Positions 23,541 to 32,057 of a stretch of DNA of 42,758 nucleotides are shown here, in pieces; within the stretch, counting starts at the first letter, position 1, and every line of letters begins with the position of its first letter. The translations under genes were made by a program, and so were the position numbers. Location: assembly GCA_002340325.1 (NCBI GenBank), contig DDLV01000039.1, positions 1-42,758 on the forward strand, given 5' to 3'. The notes under the pieces were generated by a model. It was not told the origin of the DNA and did not search any database. It saw only the letters and a list, made by a program, of their open reading frames with translations. The stretch comes from Glaciecola sp. UBA2563. Its GTDB lineage: Bacteria; Pseudomonadota; Gammaproteobacteria; Enterobacterales; Alteromonadaceae.

Positions 23541-23807
23541 AGGGCGTGTTGACCTTTGTTCATTATTTGATCAGCAGGTCATCTAGCCGTCTGACAACCG
23601 CAAATGAGTGTGGTTTGGTGGCGCCAAATGAACGAATTTGTGGGCAGTATGACGGCAAAATGGCCATTGCCCGTAGGGCTGTCACCTATAATGACCTATT
23701 TCTGTGTTCTCGCTGGCTTATTTGGATTGCCAAACTGCACCATCGACGCCTTGAACTAGCTCATTATAGGAGTCAGCTCAAAAAATGAACAAAGGTCAAC
23801 ACGCCCT
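23541..23807. mobile_element. MITE-like element, 267 bp, with 30-bp terminal inverted repeats
   Basis: The left end (23541-23570) and right end (23778-23807) are inverted copies matching at 29 of 30 positions and starting AGGGCGTGTTGACCTTTGTT. The interior of about 200 bp has no transposase; an 80-codon frame spans most of it but has no recognisable domain. This is the structure of a miniature inverted-repeat element moved in trans by an IS with the same ends. I could not name the IS family with certainty. No clean target-site duplication is visible. It lies between divergent ffh and ypjD. Confidence 0.85.
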
Positions 23808-23846
23808 TATGAAAACTCAAGAATCACAGAAGGCTTTATCTTAGCG

Positions 23847-24650
23847 ATGGCACTAATAATCGCAGCCTCAGTTCCAAGCATCGTCTGCTATTTAGCATCA
23901 GCTGGTCTTTTGTTACGGCGCTTCTTCAATCACTCTGGCGAAAGCACCAAAATACCTATTTCGCTGTTAATGGCAGCCTTGGTTTGCCATTTACTTACGA
24001 TTGTACTGTCTATTACTGCCCTTGATGAACAAAGATTGAGCCTTGCTTTTGTGCTTCTTGTCGTCGCATGGCTGATTGCATTTAGTATGTTTGTCGCCAA
24101 TAGATACATTAAGAATTTGGTTTTTCTACCTATCGTCAGTATCAGTGCAGCCCTATTCACCTGCCTACACATGTTTATCCCTTCATCGAACGGATTGAGT
24201 GCACAAATGAGCGGTGGCATGATTGCACACATCAGCATATCGATGCTTGCATTTGGGTTTCTGGGCATTTCGATGCTATACGCGCTGCAATTGGGATACA
24301 TTAATTATCAGCTAAAACACAAACGTCAAACGTTATTAAGTCATGATTTACCGCCGCTTATGTCGGTAGAACACATCCTATACCAACTGATGACGATAGG
24401 AACATTTATACTTGCTCTAGCACTCTTTACAGGTTTTTTATTTATGCCGAGTATGTTTGCAGACGGATATGCGCATAAAACCATTTTATCGACACTTGCA
24501 CTGGGCGTATTTGTTTCTTCGCTAATACTGCATCGATATAAAGGAATCAAAACACGAACAGCTATTTGGTTTAATGGGATTGGTATCACCCTGCTCTCTT
24601 TGAGCTATTTTGGTTCTCGCATCGTGCAAGAAGTCATATTGGGTACATAA
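23847..24650 (+). CDS. ypjD: YpjD, CcsA/CcmC-like inner-membrane protein
   Basis: The 267-aa polytopic protein (about eight membrane helices) belongs to the cytochrome c assembly-type family to which E. coli YpjD (263 aa) belongs. Features are the GGMIAHISISMLAFGFLGISMLYALQ stretch split by the conserved His, the PPLMSVEHILYQLMTIG region and AHKTILS. E. coli ypjD likewise lies next to ffh and the CNNM/CorC-type yfjD gene, so context supports the name. Its exact role is unclear; a haem-handling function is only implied by family. The ATG lies 39 bp beyond the MITE end, so its promoter must lie in or before the MITE. Confidence 0.88.
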   Translation: MALIIAASVPSIVCYLASAGLLLRRFFNHSGESTKIPISLLMAALVCHLLTIVLSITALDEQRLSLAFVLLVVAWLIAFSMFVANRYIKNLVFLPIVSISAALFTCLHMFIPSSNGLSAQMSGGMIAHISISMLAFGFLGISMLYALQLGYINYQLKHKRQTLLSHDLPPLMSVEHILYQLMTIGTFILALALFTGFLFMPSMFADGYAHKTILSTLALGVFVSSLILHRYKGIKTRTAIWFNGIGITLLSLSYFGSRIVQEVILGT

Positions 24651-24653
24651 CAC

Positions 24654-25946
24654 TTGGACCAGCTTTCTGATACCACGCTATATCTCATCTTAGTGATATT
24701 GATCATTCTCTCAGCGTATTTTTCTAGCTCTGAAACAAGCTTGATGAGCATTAATCGCTATAGACTTAAGCACTTATGTAAAGAAGGTGACAGAGGCGCC
24801 AATAGGGTAAGTAAATTACTCAAGCGTCCAGATCGGCTAATCGGCCTTATTCTTATTGGCAACAATCTTGTCAACATTGCTGCCACCATGGTTGCCACTA
24901 TCTTATTTGTACGTATCTTTGGCGACTTTTATGGTCCGATAGCGGTCACTGTTGGATTGACAATAATTGTGTTGGTTTTTGCAGAAGTAACTCCTAAAAC
25001 ATACGCAGCTTTGCACCCCGAAAAAATAGCATTTCCAAGCTCTTTTATTCTTGTGCCGTTACTCGTGATTATGACCCCGCTTGTAAAAGGTATTAACACC
25101 ATCACTAACGGTATCTTGTATCTATTTGGACTTCGTCAAATTAATAACGAAGATGATGGGCTCTCCAGAGACGAACTTAGGACCGTGGTATATGAAGCCG
25201 GCAATCTTATTCCGAAAAAACATAGAGACATGTTAGTCAGTGTTCTTGAATTGGAAAATGTCACAGCAGAAGACATAATGGTGCCCAGAGGCGAAATTTT
25301 TGCCATCGATATCAACGACGATTGGAAATATATTCAGAAACAATTGACACATGCACAACACACTCGTGTTTTGCTATATAGAGACTCCATTGACGATGCT
25401 GTCGGGTTTGTTCATTTGCGCGACGCACTTAGATTGTTATCTAAAGACCAGTTCACCAAGGCAACCATGCTAAGGGCTGTAAAAGAAATTTATTACACAC
25501 CCGAGTCTACCCCGCTTCACAAACTTATGTTCAAATTTCAACAGGAGCGCGAACGCATTGGGTTGGTCGTCGACGAATATGGCGACATTCAAGGGTTAGT
25601 TACGCTTGAAGATATCCTTGAAGAAATTATTGGCGACTACACGACCACTATGCTACCTGACTACAGCAAAGAGGCTGTAAAACAACAGGACGGTAGCTTC
25701 CTAGTCGATGGCGGCGCAAATATTCGCGAGCTAAACAAAGAAATGCAATGGCATTTCCCCACTGATGGCCCGAAAACAATCAATGGACTTATTCTCGAAT
25801 TCTTAGAAGATATACCAGAAAACAATATCAGTTTACGACTTGCTGGCTATCCTGTGGAGATAATTGATATAAGCGGAAATATGATAAAAACTGTGCGGAT
25901 ACAGCCTGAGTTTTATGTTGACTATGAGGCTCAACCAGACGACTAG
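24654..25946 (+). CDS. CNNM / HlyC-CorC family protein (YfjD-like)
   Basis: The 430-aa product has an N-terminal CNNM (DUF21) domain with about four membrane segments (SAYFSSSETSLMSINRYRLKHL, LIGNNLVNI, FAEVTPKTYAALHPEKIA). A CBS pair follows (about 200-330; VTAEDIMVPRGEIFAIDINDDW, GLVVDEYGDIQGLVTLEDILEEIIGD) and then a CorC_HlyC domain (about 345-425). The family is linked to Mg2+ or Co2+ export. It closely resembles E. coli YfjD. The start is a TTG 3 bp after the ypjD stop, giving an operon. The end overlaps the convergent small ORF by 4 bp. Confidence 0.93.
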   Translation: MDQLSDTTLYLILVILIILSAYFSSSETSLMSINRYRLKHLCKEGDRGANRVSKLLKRPDRLIGLILIGNNLVNIAATMVATILFVRIFGDFYGPIAVTVGLTIIVLVFAEVTPKTYAALHPEKIAFPSSFILVPLLVIMTPLVKGINTITNGILYLFGLRQINNEDDGLSRDELRTVVYEAGNLIPKKHRDMLVSVLELENVTAEDIMVPRGEIFAIDINDDWKYIQKQLTHAQHTRVLLYRDSIDDAVGFVHLRDALRLLSKDQFTKATMLRAVKEIYYTPESTPLHKLMFKFQQERERIGLVVDEYGDIQGLVTLEDILEEIIGDYTTTMLPDYSKEAVKQQDGSFLVDGGANIRELNKEMQWHFPTDGPKTINGLILEFLEDIPENNISLRLAGYPVEIIDISGNMIKTVRIQPEFYVDYEAQPDD

Positions 25947-26125
25947 GTTGACCTTCTTTGCGCGCGATTGATCATTACCTGTGCCTTTATTTCGTCAAGC
26001 TTATTGTCAAGCGCTGAGAGCTTGCGCATTATCGTGCGCATTTCTTCGTCGTCATGTATATCCGCCGCCATCACATGCTCTTTCAATGCGAGTTGGAGAA
26101 CTGACGGTAACGAAGTTCTTGCCAT
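25943..26125 (-). CDS. Small hypothetical protein downstream of sixA
   Basis: A 60-codon-class ORF begins with Met at 26125, 16 bp after the sixA stop and preceded by AGAGG. It is charged and probably helical (EEMRTIMRKLSALDNKLDEIKAQV), ending in a basic tail NRAQRRST. I recognise no family. Its stop overlaps the stop region of the CorC-like gene by 4 bp on the other strand. The frame can be extended upstream into sixA, but that part is out of frame with the real gene and has no ribosome binding site. It is plausible but unproven. Confidence 0.45.
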   Translation of the reverse strand: MARTSLPSVLQLALKEHVMAADIHDDEEMRTIMRKLSALDNKLDEIKAQVMINRAQRRST

Positions 26126-26141
26126 AACTTGATAATGCCTC

Positions 26142-26630
26142 TCAACTGATACTCTGTAACAATGCCAACTGCATTCCACTGCTCGCGTTGCCATTGTAAT
26201 CTATAATGAGGATATCGGCAGTTGTAAAAATTCTTCCATTGAATCCTGCACATAATTTATCTGCAAACAAACTTACGAATGGCATATGACTAATAATCAT
26301 AAGGGATTGTGGCGCATCATCTTGCATTGAAACACCTTGAATGTAATCGGCGAATTGCTCGATATCACCCTCTGGAACAATCATGTCACAATCAGTTTTT
26401 AGTTTGGATGCAATTTGCTTCGAAACGCAATCAAAGGTTTGCTGGGTACGTACATAAGGGCTCACAAGTGTCGTTTCGACGTGAGGTTTTTCAATACCAC
26501 TTTGAAGATACTCAGCGAGTCTCCTACCAGCGAATTCCGCCTGGTATTTTCCAAAACGCGTCAGATTTCGAGCTTTATCATTTTTTTGATAAGGCTCGGC
26601 TTCACCATGACGCATTATGATTAGCTTCAT
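26142..26630 (-). CDS. sixA: Phosphohistidine phosphatase SixA
   Basis: SixA is a small histidine-phosphatase-fold enzyme that in E. coli removes phosphate from phosphohistidine of the nitrogen phosphotransferase system or of hybrid kinases. The 162-aa product opens with LIIMRHGEAEP, the RHG catalytic motif, and has the second conserved histidine in MIISHMPFVSLF. Conserved arginine TTLVSPYVRTQQT is also present. It is divergent from the M16 peptidase gene, only 75 bp away. Confidence 0.92.
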   Translation of the reverse strand: MKLIIMRHGEAEPYQKNDKARNLTRFGKYQAEFAGRRLAEYLQSGIEKPHVETTLVSPYVRTQQTFDCVSKQIASKLKTDCDMIVPEGDIEQFADYIQGVSMQDDAPQSLMIISHMPFVSLFADKLCAGFNGRIFTTADILIIDYNGNASSGMQLALLQSIS

Positions 26631-26705
26631 ATTTTCCCTGCAATTGGTAATTCAATGACAATCAATTCATCACCAAAACAAATCTGATATGCTTCGTATA
26701 ACGAC

Positions 26706-29507
26706 ATGTGGCGAATTAACTTTACTAGACAAGTATTGGACTTGAGGAATCACACCATCCTGACGATAACAGTTCAAAGGTTCTGTGCAAATCAAAAGGA
26801 TAGACTAATTTACAGCAAAACGTTGAAAAATAATTTAAGACTTGGGGTGGATATTCATTATGACAACCCGATGGTGTCCTTTTCTTTCAGCATTGGCGCA
26901 GGCAGGTTTTATGAAAATGATCAGGTACTCGGGATTTCTCACTTGCTCGAGCACTGCATATTTGCACCAAACAAAGATTATCCCAAAATTGGACAGCTAA
27001 CGGAATTCATAGATAACAACGGCGGTGACATCAATGCATGGACTGACGATTACAGCACGAATTTTCACGTAATTTGTCCCGTCCAAATTGCCATTGATGC
27101 ACTTGATATGCTGCTAAACAAGCTATTGTTTCCCAATTTTAGCAAGAAAAATGTGGAGACTGAGATAGCTGCCATTGATGCCGAGTTTTCCAGTAAGAAA
27201 TATGATGAAGGACGCAGGCTGGCTTCAGTCCAAAAAACAATGTGTAATAAGTTGCACCCCTATTATCGGTTTTCGATGGGTAACAAACGCACATTTACGG
27301 CACTACCCCTTGGACAGGTAATTGAGCAGCTGTTCTCATACCACAAAAGGCATTTTGCAGCCAATAATATGGCGTTCGCAATGAGCTTTCCGGCAATAGA
27401 AGATGCTGAAGCCACTCAAATTTATCAACACGTGCTCAACACTATCAGCCCTGTTCTTGAGAATATCCCGTCAAGTAACGCTGGACAAAGTCTCCCCAAC
27501 GTTATGGCTTTCTCGCCTTTGCTGCATAATCAACTTGTCACAGTCAAGTCAAAATCGAATGCTGTTATTCTAAGTGTCATTATTGATAAATGTGACGTAG
27601 AAGAGCTAGATAATCTTGCATTAACAATGCTTGAAACGACTATATCAAGCATGCATAAAGGCGGACTTGTCGATATGATTAGCGATAAGTTCCGGTTACT
27701 CGACTTTGCCGTAAAAAATGGTTTTGAAGATCAATTACAAACCGAAATTCAGCTTTGTCTGCGTTTTGAAGCTTTCCTGAATCATAAAAATGTGGTGACC
27801 TTAAGCGGGATTTTTAGCGCTTTTATCAATTCACTAGTTTCACAGAAACTTCCGCGTTGGCGATTTAGGGAAAAGCAAAAACAAGCTGACTTACAGCATA
27901 GATTTGCTAAACCCAAGCACCTATTGGAAAGAACCGTAGAATTGGCTGAGCAACTCAGGCAGTCTTCTGACTTAACTGAAAGAAAATCACTTCAGGTGGA
28001 TTCTTTAGAAGTACAGGAGAGACTCACACAGATACTAAAACAAATTCAATCGCAAAAATTGTATTTTTATATGTTTACCAGCGAATGGGATTTCGATCGC
28101 AAGACCGATCACTACGATGTCGAATACTCTATTGAAGACATGCCCGATCAAGCGCCAAATGATGGTGAAAAGCTGAGGTTTTGTAGCGCGCCTCAGAACA
28201 CATTTTTACCCTCTTCTATTGAGGTTTTTGAACCAAAAACACCCGAATCATCAAACAGATGTTATACCCCTGACCATTTTAAGTGGCAATCTACTTCCTT
28301 TCGATTAGATTATTGGCTTTGCTATAAGGACAAAAAGCCACTCGGTGATATCTATGTTTCGTTTAGTGGCCCAGAGCTTGCCGGTTCTATTCAAACAGCA
28401 GTAGCTAAAAGAATTTGGCTTGATTGTTTGCAGACGCATTTAAAAGCTACCTTTTTTCAAACCAAAGAGGCTGGTTTGTATTTTAAAGTGTATGGCCATC
28501 AAAAGGGTATAAGCGTGCAAACAAGCGGTTTCACTGACAGGCAACTACTATTAATGTACGAATTGCTCAACCACGTCACCAACATTGTTGTTAGTGACGC
28601 TGAGTTTGCAAGAGGAAAACGGAATGTCGAAAGTAAAATCAGTAGAAGTCTATGGCAAAAACCTATCAACAAGCTGTTTTCTTCGCTGTCAGAATCTATA
28701 CATAGTTCAGTAATTAAACCTGAAACACTTTTAGACGCAAGTGCAAACTTGACATACGATGAATTCGACAATTACCAAAAGTCTTTTTTTAATGTCATAA
28801 AAATTGAGTCTCTGATGGTTGGAAATTGGCCATTGGCTTTGGGTGACAGATTAAAACAACACCTTTTGAATCGATTTAAAAACCAATTTTGTATTGAAAG
28901 AACTGAAATGTCCGAAATTTCGAACCCTACTTCAAAAATTAACCTGAAGAGCAAGACTGTCGAAATAAGCAATACAGATGACCAAGCATTTATGCTTTTC
29001 CAATCATTTGGTGAAACTGATAGGCTTGAAACAAAGCTAAAACCTATTGCTCTGTCATTATTGATAGAGGCGTTCTTGAGTCCTCTGTTATTTGTTGAAA
29101 TGCGAAATGTAAGGAAGGTGGGCTATAATCTCGGCGTAGGATATAAACCCATTGAGAGGCACGCCGGTATAGTGGTTTACGCGCAATCGCCAAATTTAGA
29201 TAGAGATTTGCTAAAATCAGAAATGCTCGATGGCCTAAATACCGTAATTTTTTCATCAAAATCGAATGGGATTGATTTTACTTCTTTGAAAAGGCTGGTT
29301 TGCGAACAAATCAACTCACCTGTAGAAAACGCGTCAGCGCTTGGGCGATACATATGGTTACATTATGATAACCCGGAGCCGCTTAATTACGCAGAACGGC
29401 TACGGGAATATGTGAAATCGATGACCGAAGAAGAGTTTTGGCAACACTGCGAAAGTCTTTTGCAAGAAAACGACAATCAGCTTATTTTACAGACGAAAGT
29501 AGTTTAA
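26706..29507 (+). CDS. M16 (pitrilysin/insulinase) family zinc metallopeptidase
   Basis: The 933-aa protein is about the size of pitrilysin. The inverted zinc motif HLLEH lies near residue 79, followed about 80 residues later by the third ligand and glutamates in VETEIAAIDAEF. GGDINAWTDDYSTNFH matches the family substrate-binding strand. The C-terminal half keeps FVEMRNVRKVGYNLGVGYKP, equivalent to the RxxxxGY region of pitrilysin. No clear signal peptide is visible, so location is uncertain. The first about 40 residues do not resemble the family and no ribosome binding site precedes the ATG, so the true start may be further in. It ends at a small hairpin overlapping its stop codon. Confidence 0.85.
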   Translation: MWRINFTRQVLDLRNHTILTITVQRFCANQKDRLIYSKTLKNNLRLGVDIHYDNPMVSFSFSIGAGRFYENDQVLGISHLLEHCIFAPNKDYPKIGQLTEFIDNNGGDINAWTDDYSTNFHVICPVQIAIDALDMLLNKLLFPNFSKKNVETEIAAIDAEFSSKKYDEGRRLASVQKTMCNKLHPYYRFSMGNKRTFTALPLGQVIEQLFSYHKRHFAANNMAFAMSFPAIEDAEATQIYQHVLNTISPVLENIPSSNAGQSLPNVMAFSPLLHNQLVTVKSKSNAVILSVIIDKCDVEELDNLALTMLETTISSMHKGGLVDMISDKFRLLDFAVKNGFEDQLQTEIQLCLRFEAFLNHKNVVTLSGIFSAFINSLVSQKLPRWRFREKQKQADLQHRFAKPKHLLERTVELAEQLRQSSDLTERKSLQVDSLEVQERLTQILKQIQSQKLYFYMFTSEWDFDRKTDHYDVEYSIEDMPDQAPNDGEKLRFCSAPQNTFLPSSIEVFEPKTPESSNRCYTPDHFKWQSTSFRLDYWLCYKDKKPLGDIYVSFSGPELAGSIQTAVAKRIWLDCLQTHLKATFFQTKEAGLYFKVYGHQKGISVQTSGFTDRQLLLMYELLNHVTNIVVSDAEFARGKRNVESKISRSLWQKPINKLFSSLSESIHSSVIKPETLLDASANLTYDEFDNYQKSFFNVIKIESLMVGNWPLALGDRLKQHLLNRFKNQFCIERTEMSEISNPTSKINLKSKTVEISNTDDQAFMLFQSFGETDRLETKLKPIALSLLIEAFLSPLLFVEMRNVRKVGYNLGVGYKPIERHAGIVVYAQSPNLDRDLLKSEMLDGLNTVIFSSKSNGIDFTSLKRLVCEQINSPVENASALGRYIWLHYDNPEPLNYAERLREYVKSMTEEEFWQHCESLLQENDNQLILQTKVV

Positions 29508-29525
29508 GGTTAGTTTTTAACCTTA
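29505..29525. other. Hairpin overlapping the M16 stop codon
   Basis: TAAGGTTA-GTTTT-TAACCTTA forms a perfect 8-bp stem starting at the stop codon of the M16 gene. No clear T-run follows, so it may be a weak terminator or an RNA 3'-end stabiliser rather than a standard intrinsic terminator. Confidence 0.4.
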
Positions 29526-29570
29526 TCTCTTCGCACTGCCTTGCATGCTAATCTCGTTAACAATATCGGC

Positions 29571-29771
29571 TTATGCAATTATATATTGATTATCGAAACC
29601 CGCTGCTTTTCTGATTGCAACGTGCTTAGAAATTTGAAACATCGGAAATAGCATAGGACCTAACAGTAAACCACCAACTAACCAACGCTTTCGCTGCATA
29701 GCATAGATTGTTGACTCTACATAAAAGTAACTTGCAAACAATAAAAATGTAAAAATTATCAGTGCAATCAT
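29571..29771 (-). CDS. Small membrane protein, 66 aa, unknown
   Basis: The 66-aa product has two hydrophobic segments (about 2-20 and 31-46) separated by a basic loop (MQRKRW). It then has a polar tail HVAIRKAAGFDNQYIIA. A purine-rich ribosome binding site (AGAGAGAG) precedes the ATG. I do not recognise a family. It lies between the M16 gene and the fadJ terminator and may be monocistronic. Confidence 0.55.
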   Translation of the reverse strand: MIALIIFTFLLFASYFYVESTIYAMQRKRWLVGGLLLGPMLFPMFQISKHVAIRKAAGFDNQYIIA

Positions 29772-29894
29772 AGTGTGCTCTCTCTTTAGCTCGCTCTCTC
29801 GCGCTTATATAAAACAAGCTTTAAAACGTTTTTTACATAAAATAAGTATAGCGAATACCTGCATAAAAAGTGTGAATAACTAATATTAGAGACA

Positions 29895-29920
29895 AAAAAA
29901 GTCGCCTAAGCGACTTTTTT
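29895..29920. terminator. Bidirectional intrinsic terminator after fadJ
   Basis: Arms AAAAAAGTCGC (29895-29905) and GCGACTTTTTT (29910-29920) pair perfectly around a CTAA loop. There is a T-run on each strand. It terminates the minus-strand fadI-fadJ operon, 25 bp beyond the fadJ stop. Confidence 0.9.
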
Positions 29921-29945
29921 AACAGTTTTCTAACAGATAATATGC

Positions 29946-32057
29946 TTATTTATAAAAGTTATCTTTATTTTTTTGCATCTCTAACAAAATGTCTGCAGGA
30001 TTGTACTTTTCATCATACACTTTCGCATAATGCTTTAGTCGATCAATTAAAAAGTCAATACCTAATTCGTCTATGTACCTAAACGGTCCACCGCGAAATG
30101 GCGGAAAACCGATACCAAAAATAGCGCCAATATCACCGTCTCTCGGGTTTCTTATAACACCTTCTTCCAGACACCTTGCTGCTTCATTGAGCATCAAAAA
30201 TACAGTCCTCTCAATTACAGTGTTCTCTGTATACTTTTTAACAGGTGAAATACCCAAGAGGTCATAAACACTCTCATCTACGTCTTTTCCAGCATTTTTG
30301 CCATCATACGTATAAAAACCAGCATTATTCTTTTTACCTTTCCGATCATTCTTTAGTAGTTTGTCAAAGGCACCTGGTGCGCTAAACCTATCGCCAAACT
30401 GCTGCATAAGTATCGGAATTATCTTTGTTCCTACATCAATCCCTACTTCATCTAAGAGTTTAAACGGTCCCACTGGGAACCCAAATTTTATTAACGTTTT
30501 ATCAATATCATCAAGAGGCTGCCCCTCCATAGCAAGATAGCCTGCTTCGCTCATGTACGGAGCCAGAATTCTATTGACATAAAACCCTGCGCCGTCCTTT
30601 ACGACGATTGGTGTTTTGCCCTGTTTCTTGGCAAATTCAACCGTGGTGGAAATTACCTGATCTGTTGTCTTTTCGTGCGGAATGACTTCTGCAAGTGGCA
30701 TTTTGTCGACAGGTGAGAAGTAATGCAGGCCAATGACGTTTTCTGGACGCTTTGCTTTAGCGGCAATGTCAGCGATGGGTATTGAAGATGTGTTTGATGC
30801 AAAAATAGTCTCTTCTTTACAATTTTCTTCAATATCAGCGACCATCTGCTGCTTCAATTCAAGATTTTCAAAGACCGCTTCAATCACAATATCTTGTTGT
30901 TTGTATCCGCTATAGTCTAAACAGCCGGTGATTTTTGCTAATTCTGACTGCATCTGCGATTTTCGAATAAATCGTTTCTTGACTTTTTTATTCAACAAAT
31001 CGTAGCTATACCTAATAGCCCCTGCAATACCGTCCGAACTGATGTCCTTAACTCGTACAGGCAGACCCGCTTTCGTCGCTGTTACAAAGGCAATTCCTCC
31101 GCCCATAAGACCACCACCGAGGACACCAGCGTGCTCGACAGGCTGAGCTGAAACGCCATCAACGCCTTGTTCTTTTTTCATATCCGTTGTTGCAAAGAAA
31201 ATTTGTCGTAATTGTTTCGACTCTTTCGTCATCACAAGTTTACCGAATAACTCAGCCTCAAGCGCGTAGCCCTTTGTTGAATCGGACACGCCAGTTTCAA
31301 TGCAATCAATAATATACAAAGGCGCTGGATAGTTACCCTTAGTCTTAGCAAGCGTTTGTTCCCTGGCTTTTTTGAACAAGAGTTTACGGCCAGCAGAAGT
31401 GTCCTCCAGCATTTTATTCATGAATGATTTATTTTCTTTCGCAATCCTTTTGCCTTGCTTAGCCATTTTCATAGCAACATTTTGCAAAATACTCAGCGGG
31501 ACTAGATCGTCGACAATACCGTATTTTTTTGCTTGCTTCGCCCTTGCTGGACTCCCCGTCAGCATCATTTTCATCGCCTGCTGCACGCCTATTAGCGCAG
31601 GCAGCCGTTGCGTACCGCCACTCCCAGGCAATAAGCCAAGCTGCACTTCAGGAAGACCTAACTGTGTCTTATCACTGTCACTGCAGACTCGGTAATCACA
31701 AGCGAGGGCCAACTCTAGACCACCGCCCAGCGCAGGCCCATGAATGGCAGCAACAAAAGTTTTTGAGCTGTTGCTAATACGGTCAAACAGCTGTTGACCT
31801 TGTGTGGATAGCTGCTGTGCATCTTTTTCTGATTCGCATGCTGCAAGCATAGAAATATCCGCGCCGGCTACAAATGAGTCAGGCTTGCCACTGGTTAACA
31901 CAACTCCTTTAATATCTGCATCACTTTCAATCTGTTCCAACACAGACGTGATCTCATGCCCAAACTCTGACTTGAGCGTATTCATCGTCTCACCTGGAAT
32001 ATCCATAGTAAGTATCGCGATGCCTTCATTGTGTTTTTCTAGGGTGAATGCACTCAT
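29946..32057 (-). CDS. fadJ: Fatty acid oxidation complex alpha subunit FadJ
   Basis: FadJ is the multifunctional alpha chain of a beta-oxidation complex, with enoyl-CoA hydratase and 3-hydroxyacyl-CoA dehydrogenase activities. The 703-aa product has a crotonase domain (about 1-190) with catalytic glutamates E115 (GGGLELALACDYRV) and E137 (GLPEVQLGLLPGSGG). A dehydrogenase domain follows, with NAD-binding GGGLMGGGIAFVTA (about 313-326) and the catalytic His in GLHYFSPVDKMP, then the C-terminal domains. The opening VPGE-like IPGETMNTLKSEF marks FadJ rather than FadB. Its ATG shares one base with the fadI stop codon. Confidence 0.95.
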   Translation of the reverse strand: MSAFTLEKHNEGIAILTMDIPGETMNTLKSEFGHEITSVLEQIESDADIKGVVLTSGKPDSFVAGADISMLAACESEKDAQQLSTQGQQLFDRISNSSKTFVAAIHGPALGGGLELALACDYRVCSDSDKTQLGLPEVQLGLLPGSGGTQRLPALIGVQQAMKMMLTGSPARAKQAKKYGIVDDLVPLSILQNVAMKMAKQGKRIAKENKSFMNKMLEDTSAGRKLLFKKAREQTLAKTKGNYPAPLYIIDCIETGVSDSTKGYALEAELFGKLVMTKESKQLRQIFFATTDMKKEQGVDGVSAQPVEHAGVLGGGLMGGGIAFVTATKAGLPVRVKDISSDGIAGAIRYSYDLLNKKVKKRFIRKSQMQSELAKITGCLDYSGYKQQDIVIEAVFENLELKQQMVADIEENCKEETIFASNTSSIPIADIAAKAKRPENVIGLHYFSPVDKMPLAEVIPHEKTTDQVISTTVEFAKKQGKTPIVVKDGAGFYVNRILAPYMSEAGYLAMEGQPLDDIDKTLIKFGFPVGPFKLLDEVGIDVGTKIIPILMQQFGDRFSAPGAFDKLLKNDRKGKKNNAGFYTYDGKNAGKDVDESVYDLLGISPVKKYTENTVIERTVFLMLNEAARCLEEGVIRNPRDGDIGAIFGIGFPPFRGGPFRYIDELGIDFLIDRLKHYAKVYDEKYNPADILLEMQKNKDNFYK

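Noticed and set aside
23546..23788. 80-codon ORF inside the MITE
   Set aside because: It starts and ends in the terminal repeats and has no transposase signature; probably fortuitous or an IS remnant.
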